Below, one piece after another: positions 42,248-50,369 of a DNA stretch of 64,000 bases (positions within the stretch are counted from its first letter, which is position 1; each line of letters starts with the position of its first letter). Location of the stretch: positions 31,935 through 95,934 of the forward strand of contig URUY01000013.1 of NCBI GenBank assembly GCA_900551115.1. Reading direction: 5' to 3'. Made by a program: the position numbers and the translations under genes. This DNA comes from an uncultured Lachnospiraceae bacterium (GTDB lineage: Bacteria; Bacillota; Clostridia; Lachnospirales; Lachnospiraceae). The notes below the pieces were generated by a model. It saw only the letters and a list, made by a program, of their open reading frames with translations. It had not been told where the DNA came from and made no database searches.

Positions 42248-43863
42248 TATGGATTACCTCCTGTCCCTTCTTCACTTATATCCGTAACACGGCTGGCTAT
42301 ATAATAAGTATCTCCTTCTGAAAGGCCTTCCGTAATTTCCACATACATTCCGTTTTGCAGTCCTGTTTTTACTTCTGTAAGCACTTTTTTGCCAAATGCA
42401 TTATCCACGTATACATAGGTTTTTCCGTTTTCTTCCACAAGAGCCTTTCGGGAAATGTATAATACGTCTTCCTTTTCTTCTGTTACAAAGGTAACATTTG
42501 CTGTCATACCTCCGTACAGAGCTGAAGTATCGCCCTGTACAAGTATCGTTACCGGATAACTGACTGTCGCGCCTTCTGCCGTTTTGGCGGTTTCTATTGC
42601 CGTAATAATGCCCTCGTATACAGTGTCCTCATAGGCCGCAAATTCTATTTTAACTTCATCTCCTACGGCCATGCCTGTTATATCCTCCTGCGTGACATTT
42701 ACCATAATCGTCATATCCTCGGCCTGTGCATAAGAAACTAACATACCGGCACTGGTCAGCTTATCTTCCGCTTCACAATAAACCTGTGTCACAATGCCGC
42801 TCCCCTGTGCATAAACAATGCCTTCCGTTCCTACAAAGGTTTCAAAATCCTGCAACTGTTCCTGTGCAACGGTAAGCTCCTCCTGTGCCTCTGACAGGGT
42901 CTCCTGCAATTCCATAAGCTCCGCAGCATACTCTGTTTCTGCTACGCTGCCTGTAAGCGTATCCTCCTCATAAGCCTGCTTTGCCTCCAGCTTATTAATT
43001 GCCAGTCTTTTTTCCTCCAGCACAATTTCCTTCTCTGCGGCGGCTATTTCATCGATATTATCTTCTATACTTTTTGCAGCCTGCTCCAGGCGGCTTTTTG
43101 CTGCTTCATAATTGGATTCTGCTCTCAGATAGGATGCCTGATAGGTAACATACAGATTGTCTCCCACCTGCTGCAGTATCTCTGACGCCGTCTCATATTC
43201 TTCTAAGGCCTCGTTATATGACTCCAGTGCCTCATCATATGCATCATTAAGTGCTTCTGTTTTTCCCTGCAGGGCAGAAAGCTCTGCTCGCAACAGACTG
43301 ATATTGTCTTCTGCCGCCTGATTCTCATACTGATATATGGTCCCTGCATATTGAGAGGCCGTTATATCAGACTGATATGACAGTTCTGTGGAAAGCAGCG
43401 ACAGATTGTATTCCGACTGTGCTTCCGAATAGGTGATTTCTGCTTCTGTCTGCGCCGCAGTCAACAATTTTCTGACATCACTGACACTCTTGTCAGTAAA
43501 TTTAAGTAATGCATCTCCTTCTGAAATTCTTTGTCCTGCAGCTACATAAACCTCTTCTACCTTAAGGTATTTCTCCGTTACTTCTTCATCATCTTCGCTG
43601 CTTTCATCTTCGCTGTCTTCATTCTCGCTGTCACTGCTGACAGTCAGGTTTAAATCATACATCCGGCTCGTAATTCCGTATTCCAGAGAACCGCTTTCCG
43701 TAACGCCAACCGTAAGCGTTCCCTTTTCTGCCTCTGCTGTTTTGTACACCCATTTTTCTCTGTTTAAAAAGGGCTGTATCACAACCGTATATCCTGCTGC
43801 CAGCACCAGACACAGAAAAGCCGCTGCCATACAGATTATCTTCTTTTTCTTCTTTCTAGTCAC
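42247..43863 (-). CDS. Membrane fusion (HlyD/MacA-like) adaptor, second of three
   Basis: The 538-residue product has a basic N-terminus (TRKKKKK), a membrane anchor (about 9-29), an acidic insert DSENEDSEDESSEDDEEV near 77-94, and a long coiled coil (about 110-345). The second lipoyl half is YAQGSGIVTQVYCEAEDKL, and the barrel region contains VLYISRKALVEENGKTYVYV. It starts with GTG after GGAGGGAGGAG and overlaps the first adaptor gene by 8 bases. Same role as its paralogues; the acidic insert is unique to this copy and might bind cations. Confidence 0.9.
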   Translation of the reverse strand: MTRKKKKKIICMAAAFLCLVLAAGYTVVIQPFLNREKWVYKTAEAEKGTLTVGVTESGSLEYGITSRMYDLNLTVSSDSENEDSEDESSEDDEEVTEKYLKVEEVYVAAGQRISEGDALLKFTDKSVSDVRKLLTAAQTEAEITYSEAQSEYNLSLLSTELSYQSDITASQYAGTIYQYENQAAEDNISLLRAELSALQGKTEALNDAYDEALESYNEALEEYETASEILQQVGDNLYVTYQASYLRAESNYEAAKSRLEQAAKSIEDNIDEIAAAEKEIVLEEKRLAINKLEAKQAYEEDTLTGSVAETEYAAELMELQETLSEAQEELTVAQEQLQDFETFVGTEGIVYAQGSGIVTQVYCEAEDKLTSAGMLVSYAQAEDMTIMVNVTQEDITGMAVGDEVKIEFAAYEDTVYEGIITAIETAKTAEGATVSYPVTILVQGDTSALYGGMTANVTFVTEEKEDVLYISRKALVEENGKTYVYVDNAFGKKVLTEVKTGLQNGMYVEITEGLSEGDTYYIASRVTDISEEGTGGNP

Positions 43864-45508
43864 GGGCTGCTCCTCCCTCCGGCATTTCCATTCCCTCCGG
43901 TGCTTCCATTCCTTCCGGCATCTCCATTCCCTCCGGTGCTTCCATTCCTTCCGGCATCTCCATTCCTTCCGGTGCTTCCATTCCCTCCTGCATTTCCATT
44001 CCTTCCGGTGCTTCCATTCCCTCCTGCATTTCCATTCCTTCCGATACCGTCATGCCAAATATCACTGTCGCAGTCAGATTAGCAGATAAATCGCTTACAT
44101 CCCCTGAAAGCGTTACTGTCACATCATAGGTTACGGAAGTCCTGCTTTCAGAATCGGATATGGGACTTATTGCTGTAACTGTTCCATCAAAGCTGCCGGA
44201 CTCTGATACTTGCACATAAGCATTGTCACCAACGGCAAGGGATGCAATATCGTCCTGATCAACAGCTACGGTTACCGTCACTTCTTCGTTATTACTGTAT
44301 GCAATGACCACACTGTCACTCTGCAGGTATCCGCCTGCTCTGTAATTGCACATAATTACCGTACCGCTGCTTGCAGCATAAAAATATCCATCCCCTACAC
44401 TTTCTTCAAAAAGTGCCAGATTTTCCTCTGCTTCTTCTTTGTCGGATAAAAGCTCTTCATATTCTGCCTGTGCCTTTTGCAGGGCAGTTTCATAATCCCG
44501 CTCCGCCTGCTCTGCCGATGCAAGTGACGTCTGATAAGCAAGCTTTGCACTGATGCTTTTTTCCTCCACATCCGCCTGTGCCTGTGTATAAGCCGCCTCC
44601 AAACCGCTCAGACTAAGCTGCAGCATCTGTACCTGAAGCTCGGCATCACTGACAGCATTGTCATATTCTTCCTGTGCTTCTTCATAGTCCTGCAGATTTT
44701 GCTCCAGTACACTGTAGAGCCCTTTCAATACGGTTACCTCACTGCCGTTTGAGGAGTTACCCATAGAACCTCCCATAGCTCCCGCCATTGTGCTGCCGCT
44801 TCCCGTAATCTGGTCCCAGGTTACACCCCATTCCTCCATTTTTTGTTTTAAAAGCGCAAGATTTTCATCATAAAGCGCCTTCAGCTCGGTATAGGGATAT
44901 TGCTCCGCATAGCTTCCGTTCTCCAGTGCCTCTTCATATTCTGCTATTTTTTCCTTTGCTTCCGTAAGTTCTTTTAGTGCGGTTTCTTCCTGTTCCTTTA
45001 ATTTTTCCAGGGTTTCATTATAAACCTCCTCGGCCTGTTCCCCACCAAGCAGTGCTGTATCATAATCATACTTTGCAGTAATCTTGCTCTGCTCATATTC
45101 AATCGCACCTGCCCGATACTTTAAATCCGCATCAAGCAGTTCTTTTTCCAGTTCTTCTCTTGCTTCTGCCAAAGAATCATCTGCTATTTTCAGTACCCGG
45201 CTTCCTTCTTCCACTTCACTGTTTACCGTAACATAAACCTCTTCTATGTACAGATTTGTCTCCAGATTTTCTACCTCAAAATCATCACTGTTCATTCCGA
45301 CAGAGGTTACACCCATCGCCGTCACCATACCATCGGTAACACCGCCTGCTGCAGCATTGTCTCCGCTCATCCCCCCGATTCCGTTTCCTGCTGCCGGTTT
45401 CCTGCCGAAAAAGAGCCAGACAAGCAGACATACCACTCCGAGCAAACCTATGGCACATCCTGCCCAAAACAGGCGTCTGTGCTTTTGTAACCAACTCTTC
45501 ATTTTCAT
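43856..45508 (-). CDS. Membrane fusion adaptor with Met-rich repeat tail, first of three
   Basis: The 550-residue product has an anchor (about 12-32), a Gly-rich spacer with GGMSGDNAAAGG, a coiled coil (about 110-375, interrupted near 240-255 by a Gly/Ser/Met loop), lipoyl half YAASSGTVIMCNYRAGGYL and a barrel region with VTVAVDQDDIASLAVGDNA. After ATVIFGMTVS the chain runs into nine hexapeptides of the type EGMEMQ/EGMEAP/EGMEMP, and then ends EGGAARD. It lacks the usual last strands seen in its two paralogues (no VLYIS... segment), so the tail replaces that region. GGAGG six bases upstream sets the start. First gene of the exporter operon. Confidence 0.88.
   Translation of the reverse strand: MKMKSWLQKHRRLFWAGCAIGLLGVVCLLVWLFFGRKPAAGNGIGGMSGDNAAAGGVTDGMVTAMGVTSVGMNSDDFEVENLETNLYIEEVYVTVNSEVEEGSRVLKIADDSLAEAREELEKELLDADLKYRAGAIEYEQSKITAKYDYDTALLGGEQAEEVYNETLEKLKEQEETALKELTEAKEKIAEYEEALENGSYAEQYPYTELKALYDENLALLKQKMEEWGVTWDQITGSGSTMAGAMGGSMGNSSNGSEVTVLKGLYSVLEQNLQDYEEAQEEYDNAVSDAELQVQMLQLSLSGLEAAYTQAQADVEEKSISAKLAYQTSLASAEQAERDYETALQKAQAEYEELLSDKEEAEENLALFEESVGDGYFYAASSGTVIMCNYRAGGYLQSDSVVIAYSNNEEVTVTVAVDQDDIASLAVGDNAYVQVSESGSFDGTVTAISPISDSESRTSVTYDVTVTLSGDVSDLSANLTATVIFGMTVSEGMEMQEGMEAPEGMEMQEGMEAPEGMEMPEGMEAPEGMEMPEGMEAPEGMEMPEGGAARD
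43880..44041 (-). repeat. 18-bp tandem repeat encoding EGMExx, nine copies
   Basis: Nine in-frame 18-base units alternate two versions (EGMEMQ or EGMEMP, then EGMEAP), making a 36-base higher-order period. A tenth degenerate copy gives EGGAAR. Copy number could vary by slippage without breaking the frame. The product is a Met- and Glu-rich tail at the extracellular end of the adaptor. Confidence 0.9.
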
Positions 45509-45602
45509 GCATATCCTCCATTCGTATATCTTCAGCTTTTTAAAGTTTATTAAAAAAATGTTTCCAAATATTGTTTATTCTGTGAAAAATTTGTGTTTTA
45601 GT

Positions 45603-45665
45603 ATAAAAAAACACAAAAAATAGGCACTGCAATATTTCATAGCTTTCATGAAATATCACAATGCC
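45603..45665 (-). terminator. Terminator of the oligoendopeptidase gene
   Basis: On the minus strand GGGCATTGTGATATTTCAT pairs with ATGAAATATTGCAGTGCC (a few mismatches), 7-base loop, followed by TATTTTTT and a second T-run. Confidence 0.8.
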
Positions 45666-45703
45666 CGCTTTTAGGTACCGTAACTCATTTTCCTTTTATT
45701 TTT

Positions 45704-47377
45704 CTATTTCATTTTTTCTTCCAGCTTCTCAACAACCGCTTTGATACAGCCTTCCTTAAACGGATTTTCCAGACCGACCATATCTACCAGATTGGTGAAG
45801 AAATCGCTTGCGGAAAGCTTGCAGAGCTTTAAGTAGCTTTCCCATGCTGCCTTGTAATCTTCATCCATCATTGCCTTATATTCCATTGCACAGGTCTGTG
45901 CGATACAGTAATCGATATAGTAAAGCGGATAATCAAAAATATGAAGCTGTCTCTGCCAGTAACCGCCCTCTGCAAAGAACCTGCAGTCGCCGTAATCCAG
46001 ATGAGGCTTGTATTCTTTTTCCAGCTTACTCCATGCCGCTTTTCTTTCAGCCGGTGTCATTTCCGGGTTTTCATAGACGATATGCTGGAATTCGTCTACC
46101 ATACAGCCGTAAGGAATAAACGCAGCCGCATCCTCTAAATGCATGGCGCGGTAATCCTCCGCCCTGTCCCCAAAGAACAGCTCCATCCATTTTTCCGTAA
46201 AGAACTCCATGGACATGGAATGAATCTCTGCGGTTTCCATGGTAATTTCACGATGCTCGCGGATAGGGTCCTTACCGGAAATGTAGCCCTGGAAGGCATG
46301 TCCGCATTCATGTGTGATAACATTGATATCCCCGTCCGTGCCGTTGAAGTTTGCAAATATATAAGGAGAATTATATACCGGCAGATAAGTCATATAACCA
46401 CCTGCTTTTTTGGTCTTTCTGCCCAAAACATCAAAAAGCTCATTCTCCATCATGAAATCAAAGAATTCCTTTGTTTCGGGAGAAAGCTCTGCGTACATTT
46501 CCTGCCCGCTTTTCATGATTTCCTCAGGCGTACCGACAGGTGCCGGGTTGCCGTTTACAAAATAAACACCTTCATCATAAAATGCAAGTTTATCAACGCC
46601 AAGCCTTTCTTTTCTGCGCTCATGCAGTTTTTCGGCAAAAGGAACAAAATCCTTCTTTATCTGCTTACGGAAGCTTTCTACATCCTTTTGTCCGTAGCAG
46701 TTGCGCTGCATACGGTAGTAGCCCAGCTCAAGGTAATTTTTGTAGCCCATGACTTTTGCCTGTGCATCTCTGTTCTTAACCAGCCTGTCATAAATCTCAT
46801 CCAGCTTATCTGCATTGGCTTCAAAAAATTCTGCTATTTTGTTCCATGCCTTTTTACGCACGGTTCTGTCTACACTGATTAAATGGGGACGCATCAGGGA
46901 AAGGTTTAAGGTATCGCCTTCCCAATCAATCTTTGCACTTGCAATCAGCTTGTCATACTCTGTTGTCAGGGCATTTTCCTCCTGCATCAGAGGAATCAGC
47001 TTTTCATCAAAGGATTTCAGACTCAGCTCCATGTTTTTAAAAGCAACCGGTCCGATTTTTTCCTCCAAATATGCACGATAGGGTGATTCATACATTTTTT
47101 TCTGATATGCAACTATCAGATTATTAAGCAGAGGGCTCTTTTCATCATAATAATTCTGCTCTGCATCATAGAATTCATCTGTGGTATCCACATCATGGCG
47201 GATATGGGCAATGGTCATCATTGTAGATACTATATCATTCAGCTCATAATACTTCTTGTGTACCTCAAACTGTTCTTCTCCGTTTTTCGCTGCATCAAAC
47301 TCAGCCATAAGCTGTTTGATTTCTTCTTCTACTTTTTCAAAGTCAACTCTTTCGTAAGGCATGTCTTTAAATTTCAT
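45704..47377 (-). CDS. M3 family oligoendopeptidase
   Basis: A 557-residue cytosolic zinc metallopeptidase with the site VITHECGHAFQGY (His356, Glu357, His360) and a third ligand in the following helix (EITMETAEIHSMSMEFFTE). The length fits the M3B/PepF group. It cleaves short peptides inside the cell, and in Firmicutes can affect signalling peptides. GGAGG precedes the ATG. The transcript leader contains a perfect 9-bp inverted repeat. Surrounding genes are unrelated. Confidence 0.92.
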   Translation of the reverse strand: MKFKDMPYERVDFEKVEEEIKQLMAEFDAAKNGEEQFEVHKKYYELNDIVSTMMTIAHIRHDVDTTDEFYDAEQNYYDEKSPLLNNLIVAYQKKMYESPYRAYLEEKIGPVAFKNMELSLKSFDEKLIPLMQEENALTTEYDKLIASAKIDWEGDTLNLSLMRPHLISVDRTVRKKAWNKIAEFFEANADKLDEIYDRLVKNRDAQAKVMGYKNYLELGYYRMQRNCYGQKDVESFRKQIKKDFVPFAEKLHERRKERLGVDKLAFYDEGVYFVNGNPAPVGTPEEIMKSGQEMYAELSPETKEFFDFMMENELFDVLGRKTKKAGGYMTYLPVYNSPYIFANFNGTDGDINVITHECGHAFQGYISGKDPIREHREITMETAEIHSMSMEFFTEKWMELFFGDRAEDYRAMHLEDAAAFIPYGCMVDEFQHIVYENPEMTPAERKAAWSKLEKEYKPHLDYGDCRFFAEGGYWQRQLHIFDYPLYYIDYCIAQTCAMEYKAMMDEDYKAAWESYLKLCKLSASDFFTNLVDMVGLENPFKEGCIKAVVEKLEEKMK

Positions 47378-47398
47378 ATTAAAACCTCCATTTTTGTC

Positions 47399-47442
47399 CG
47401 CCGGTCACGGAATACTCTGTATCTATCTTATAATGACCGGCG
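47399..47442 (-). repeat. Perfect 9-bp inverted repeat in the peptidase leader
   Basis: CGCCGGTCA (47399-47407) and TGACCGGCG (47434-47442) enclose 26 bases that include a possible -10 (TATAAG on the minus strand). A TTGAAA lies upstream at 15-bp spacing. It could be an operator or leader stem. Confidence 0.5.
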
Positions 47443-47519
47443 TGAGATTTCAACAGGAAAGTTTCTGTTTATTCTGCGTATATTCTATACTGCCGCTTTA
47501 CTGGTTCCTGCGTTGCATA

Positions 47520-47552
47520 AAGGGCCGACAGTAAAGCTTACTGCCAGCCCTT
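47520..47552 (-). terminator. Hairpin after hsp20
   Basis: AAGGGCCGACAGTAA pairs with TTACTGCCAGCCCTT (about 15 pairs with G-U) in the gap after the hsp20 stop. The T-run is short, so termination may be incomplete. Confidence 0.55.
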
Positions 47553-47581
47553 CTTCTGACCTGCTTACGCAAATCACATTA

Positions 47582-48031
47582 TCAGCCTTCAATGGCTATA
47601 TATTTCTTTTCCTCTACTTTCTTTGCTTCTGCTTTGGGAACAGAAAGCTTTAAGATACCGTCCTCATACTTTGCATGAATGTCTTCTTCGGTAATACTCT
47701 CACCCACATAAAAGCTTCTCTGCATGCTTCCGGCATAACGCTCCCTGCGGATATACCTGCCTTCTTTATCCTGTTCATCCTTGTCAAGCCCCTTTGCAGC
47801 AGTAATGGTCAGATATCCGTCATTAAGCTGCGCATTGATTTCATCCTTTTTAAAGCCGGGCAAATCAATGTTCAATTCGTAGCCGTTTTCACTTTCCTTC
47901 ACATCGGTTTTCATCATGTTTTTCGCATGCTTGCCATACAGCGGGTTATGCTCTCCAAAGAAATCATCCCCGAAGGGCATCCTCATCATATCATCAAATA
48001 AATCTTCTCCAAAAATACTAGGCATCAACAT
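47582..48031 (-). CDS. Hsp20/alpha-crystallin small heat-shock protein
   Basis: The 149-residue protein has the alpha-crystallin domain (VKESENGYELNIDLPGFKKD to DGILKLSVPKAE) and a short N-terminal arm containing FDDMMRMPFGDDFFGEHNPL. It is an ATP-independent chaperone that holds unfolded proteins. A CIRCE element overlaps its promoter, so HrcA should repress it in the absence of heat stress. Many small Hsps in this group are instead under CtsR or sigma-B, so the CIRCE link is informative. AGGAG precedes the ATG. Confidence 0.93.
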   Translation of the reverse strand: MLMPSIFGEDLFDDMMRMPFGDDFFGEHNPLYGKHAKNMMKTDVKESENGYELNIDLPGFKKDEINAQLNDGYLTITAAKGLDKDEQDKEGRYIRRERYAGSMQRSFYVGESITEEDIHAKYEDGILKLSVPKAEAKKVEEKKYIAIEG

Positions 48032-48115
48032 AAGTCATCTCTCCTTTTCTTATATAAGATCTGTCATTTACCTGTTTCTTTGGAACTGGGAAATCTCTTC
48101 CTTTGTTCTACTTGT

Positions 48116-48144
48116 GTTATAACACACATGATTAGCACTGTCAA
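48116..48144 (-). promoter_or_regulatory. hsp20 promoter
   Basis: TTGACA (plus 48139-48144), 17 bp, TATAAC (plus 48116-48121). The -35 hexamer lies inside the CIRCE element. Confidence 0.78.
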
Positions 48145-48158
48145 TAGATGAGTGCTAA
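48132..48158. promoter_or_regulatory. CIRCE operator (HrcA site)
   Basis: TTAGCACTG (48132-48140), nine bases, GAGTGCTAA (48150-48158). It matches the CIRCE consensus TTAGCACTC-N9-GAGTGCTAA at all but one base. HrcA bound here would cover the -35 of the hsp20 promoter. Confidence 0.95.
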
Positions 48159-48282
48159 TAAAAGTGTAAAGAAAATATAAATTATTTATTACGGCCCAAA
48201 CCTTCTTGGAAATTGCCTTATAAAAAACAGAAGCCATACGCCTGCTTGCATTGCTGATAAAGTACCTTTTGAAATCACTAAT

Positions 48283-49725
48283 TTACAGTTCCATTTTTCC
48301 TTCCATCCCCTCAAAGCTGACCATTACAGTACGCCCGTCGGTAAACATCAACGCAACCGGGCCGTATCCGCCGCTTTGTTCCGGATCTGTATAGCAAACC
48401 GAATTTATCGGGAAAATATCTTCCTCCGAAAAGTCTGAAAGCTCCTCTTTTGTAATTACCTGGGAAATAAGAATATGCGCCTCATTTCCGTATTGTTGTT
48501 TTCTTGTGGTCTTTGCATACGGAACAATGGATTTCGCCGAATCTGCATTGGTTCCTTTGCTGTACACCAAACACAGTTCTTCCCAGCCGTCATAAACCGT
48601 CATGGCAAGCTGCTTTTCCCTGCCGGTAAAATCATGTCCTTTTAACACTACTGCTTTTGCATTTCCTTTTTCCAGAAAAGTGACCTGCGTGCCGTTATCC
48701 GGGAAACCGTATGCCCCCAGAGTCAGCTCAATGCCTGCCCGGTACAGACGCAGCTTATCCACACGCAAAATGCCGTAAGGCACTGTCAGGTCCGCCAGGG
48801 AAAGTGCCTGCCTCCAATGGTTTTCCACCGATAGCCTGTATTGAAAAAATTGTCTCCGGTAAAGCACCTCATCCTGCATTCCGCACCAGAATATTACGTT
48901 GCATTTCTCATAAGAATCCTGCCTTAAGTCGTGCAGCACATATTGCTGTGCCTCCACACTTCCGGGCGCTTTAAGTTCCGTGCTTTCCGGTGTAGCCTCC
49001 CATGGATATTTCGTGTTAAAACACAATCTGGCATAATTCCACATGCCGTGCCCGTCCTCCGGCTCCTTTACCACTTTTCCGGTACGCAGAATGGTCTCCC
49101 CGTTTCCTTGATGATTGGAAAAGCACAGCGCCGGTCCGTTTAACGCCGTTACCTTAACTTCTCTATCCTTCAACATGTCCCAGGAACCGTTATTTTCCCG
49201 TGCCGTCCAAAAAGGATGCTCTGCCGGCAATGCCAGGCACAAAAAAACCTTTCCCAGCCAAAATGGGGATTCTGCGCAGGAATATCCCTGTATCAGTGGA
49301 GTAAACTGCCCATAAAATCCCAACGTGGGAATACCCTTATACAGAAAATCCTCTCTTGTCAGAAACTGCAGCAGTGAACCGGAAGTAATCCGGCGGGCCA
49401 GTCCCGGATCAGCCGTGCTGTGCCGTAAAAGCATGTTAGCGGCAAACGCGCCGGAAACGGCATTCCGATAGATACCGCTTCTTCCCCACATATTCGTGTA
49501 ACCGTCCCTGTCAAAGAAATCCGCAAAGCTTTCCATCAGCCTGTTGGAATGTGCTTCAAACTTTTCTGCCAGCCATGGCATATTTTCATAGCCGTACCAC
49601 AGATTCCACAAAGGCGTATACAATTGAAACGCCCAAACAGAATAATAATCAAAAGAATGACCGTCTCGATACCAGCCGTCTCCTGCGTAATAGTCCGCAA
49701 CTGCCTGTGCATGTTCCGCCATCAC
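48283..49725 (-). pseudogene. DUF2264 (GH154-like) protein, C-terminal part after frameshift
   Basis: This 480-codon open frame continues the DUF2264 family from the point where the upstream fragment stops: GHSFDYYSVWAFQLYTPLW, EKFEAHSNRLMESFADFFDRDG, and SPFWLGKVFLCLALP. It then runs through a C-terminal beta region to FEGMEGKMEL. It has no ribosome site of its own; the apparent GTG-ATG start is simply where the frame opens after the A8 run. Together with 49722-50339 it makes one enzyme of about 685 residues. Some DUF2264 proteins are beta-glucuronidases (CAZy GH154). It is the last gene of the glycan locus. Confidence 0.8.
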
Positions 49726-50339
49726 TTTTTTTTAATGGGATAGCCTTCCATGTGCAAAAACGCCATATCCAACATATTAAAGAGCCGCCAGTTCTGTGGA
49801 ACCGTATTGCCATGCGCATAGCCTGTCAGAAATTCCGCTATACTGTCTTTTTCGGTTTTGTTATAGGTATCCCAGATTTCTGATTTACATAACCACAATC
49901 CTATTACCAGCGCCCCCGTTTCCACCGTCTGCTGAAAACAGCGGCTGTCATCGCCTCCCAGAGCCATTGCCTCTTCATAGCTGCCTGCACTGCAGACATC
50001 ACCTGACGAGCAGATGCGCAGGATATGCGCTTTATAATAATCCCTAATTACTATTCCATGGAGGACCAGACCGGGCTTTTCATGAATGAGGGGCGCCGCA
50101 ATAAAAAGAGAGCGAGCCAGTCCTTCAAAATATTCCGCCTTTTTCTCCAAGACGGAATCCTCGCTGTGGGGATAGCTTATCTTTGTTTCCTTCCGCGGCA
50201 TCACCACCGGTGCATCAAAATCCGCAATATTTTCAAACACTCCCTGAAGCAGAAATTGAGCCGCTTCCAGCCAGCTTTCTCTCGTCAACCCGGTATACGG
50301 ACTTATCCGGTAATCCAATGATGCAGGTTTAAATGCCAT
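49722..50339 (-). pseudogene. DUF2264 (GH154-like) protein, N-terminal part, frameshifted
   Basis: The 205-residue frame begins MAFKPASLDYRISPYTGLTR with AAGGAG upstream, and carries family blocks YFEGLARSLFIAAPLI, MALGGDDSRCFQQTVETG and NWRLFNMLDMAFLHMEGYP. It stops at a TGA directly after eight A residues on the coding strand (plus T-run 49726-49733). One more A would join it to the 480-codon frame that follows. So the gene is either recently inactivated, phase-variable, rescued by slippage on A8, or misassembled at this base. No active site can be complete in this fragment alone. Confidence 0.8.
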
Positions 50340-50369
50340 AGGTTAGTCTCCTTAAATCGTTTTATATCC

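Noticed and set aside
43742..44089. Long plus-strand open frame with a His/Phe/Ser repeat opposite the adaptor tail
   Set aside because: It is the antisense reading of the 18-bp repeat; a repeat without stops stays open in several frames. No ribosome site, and the minus-strand frame is a proper adaptor.
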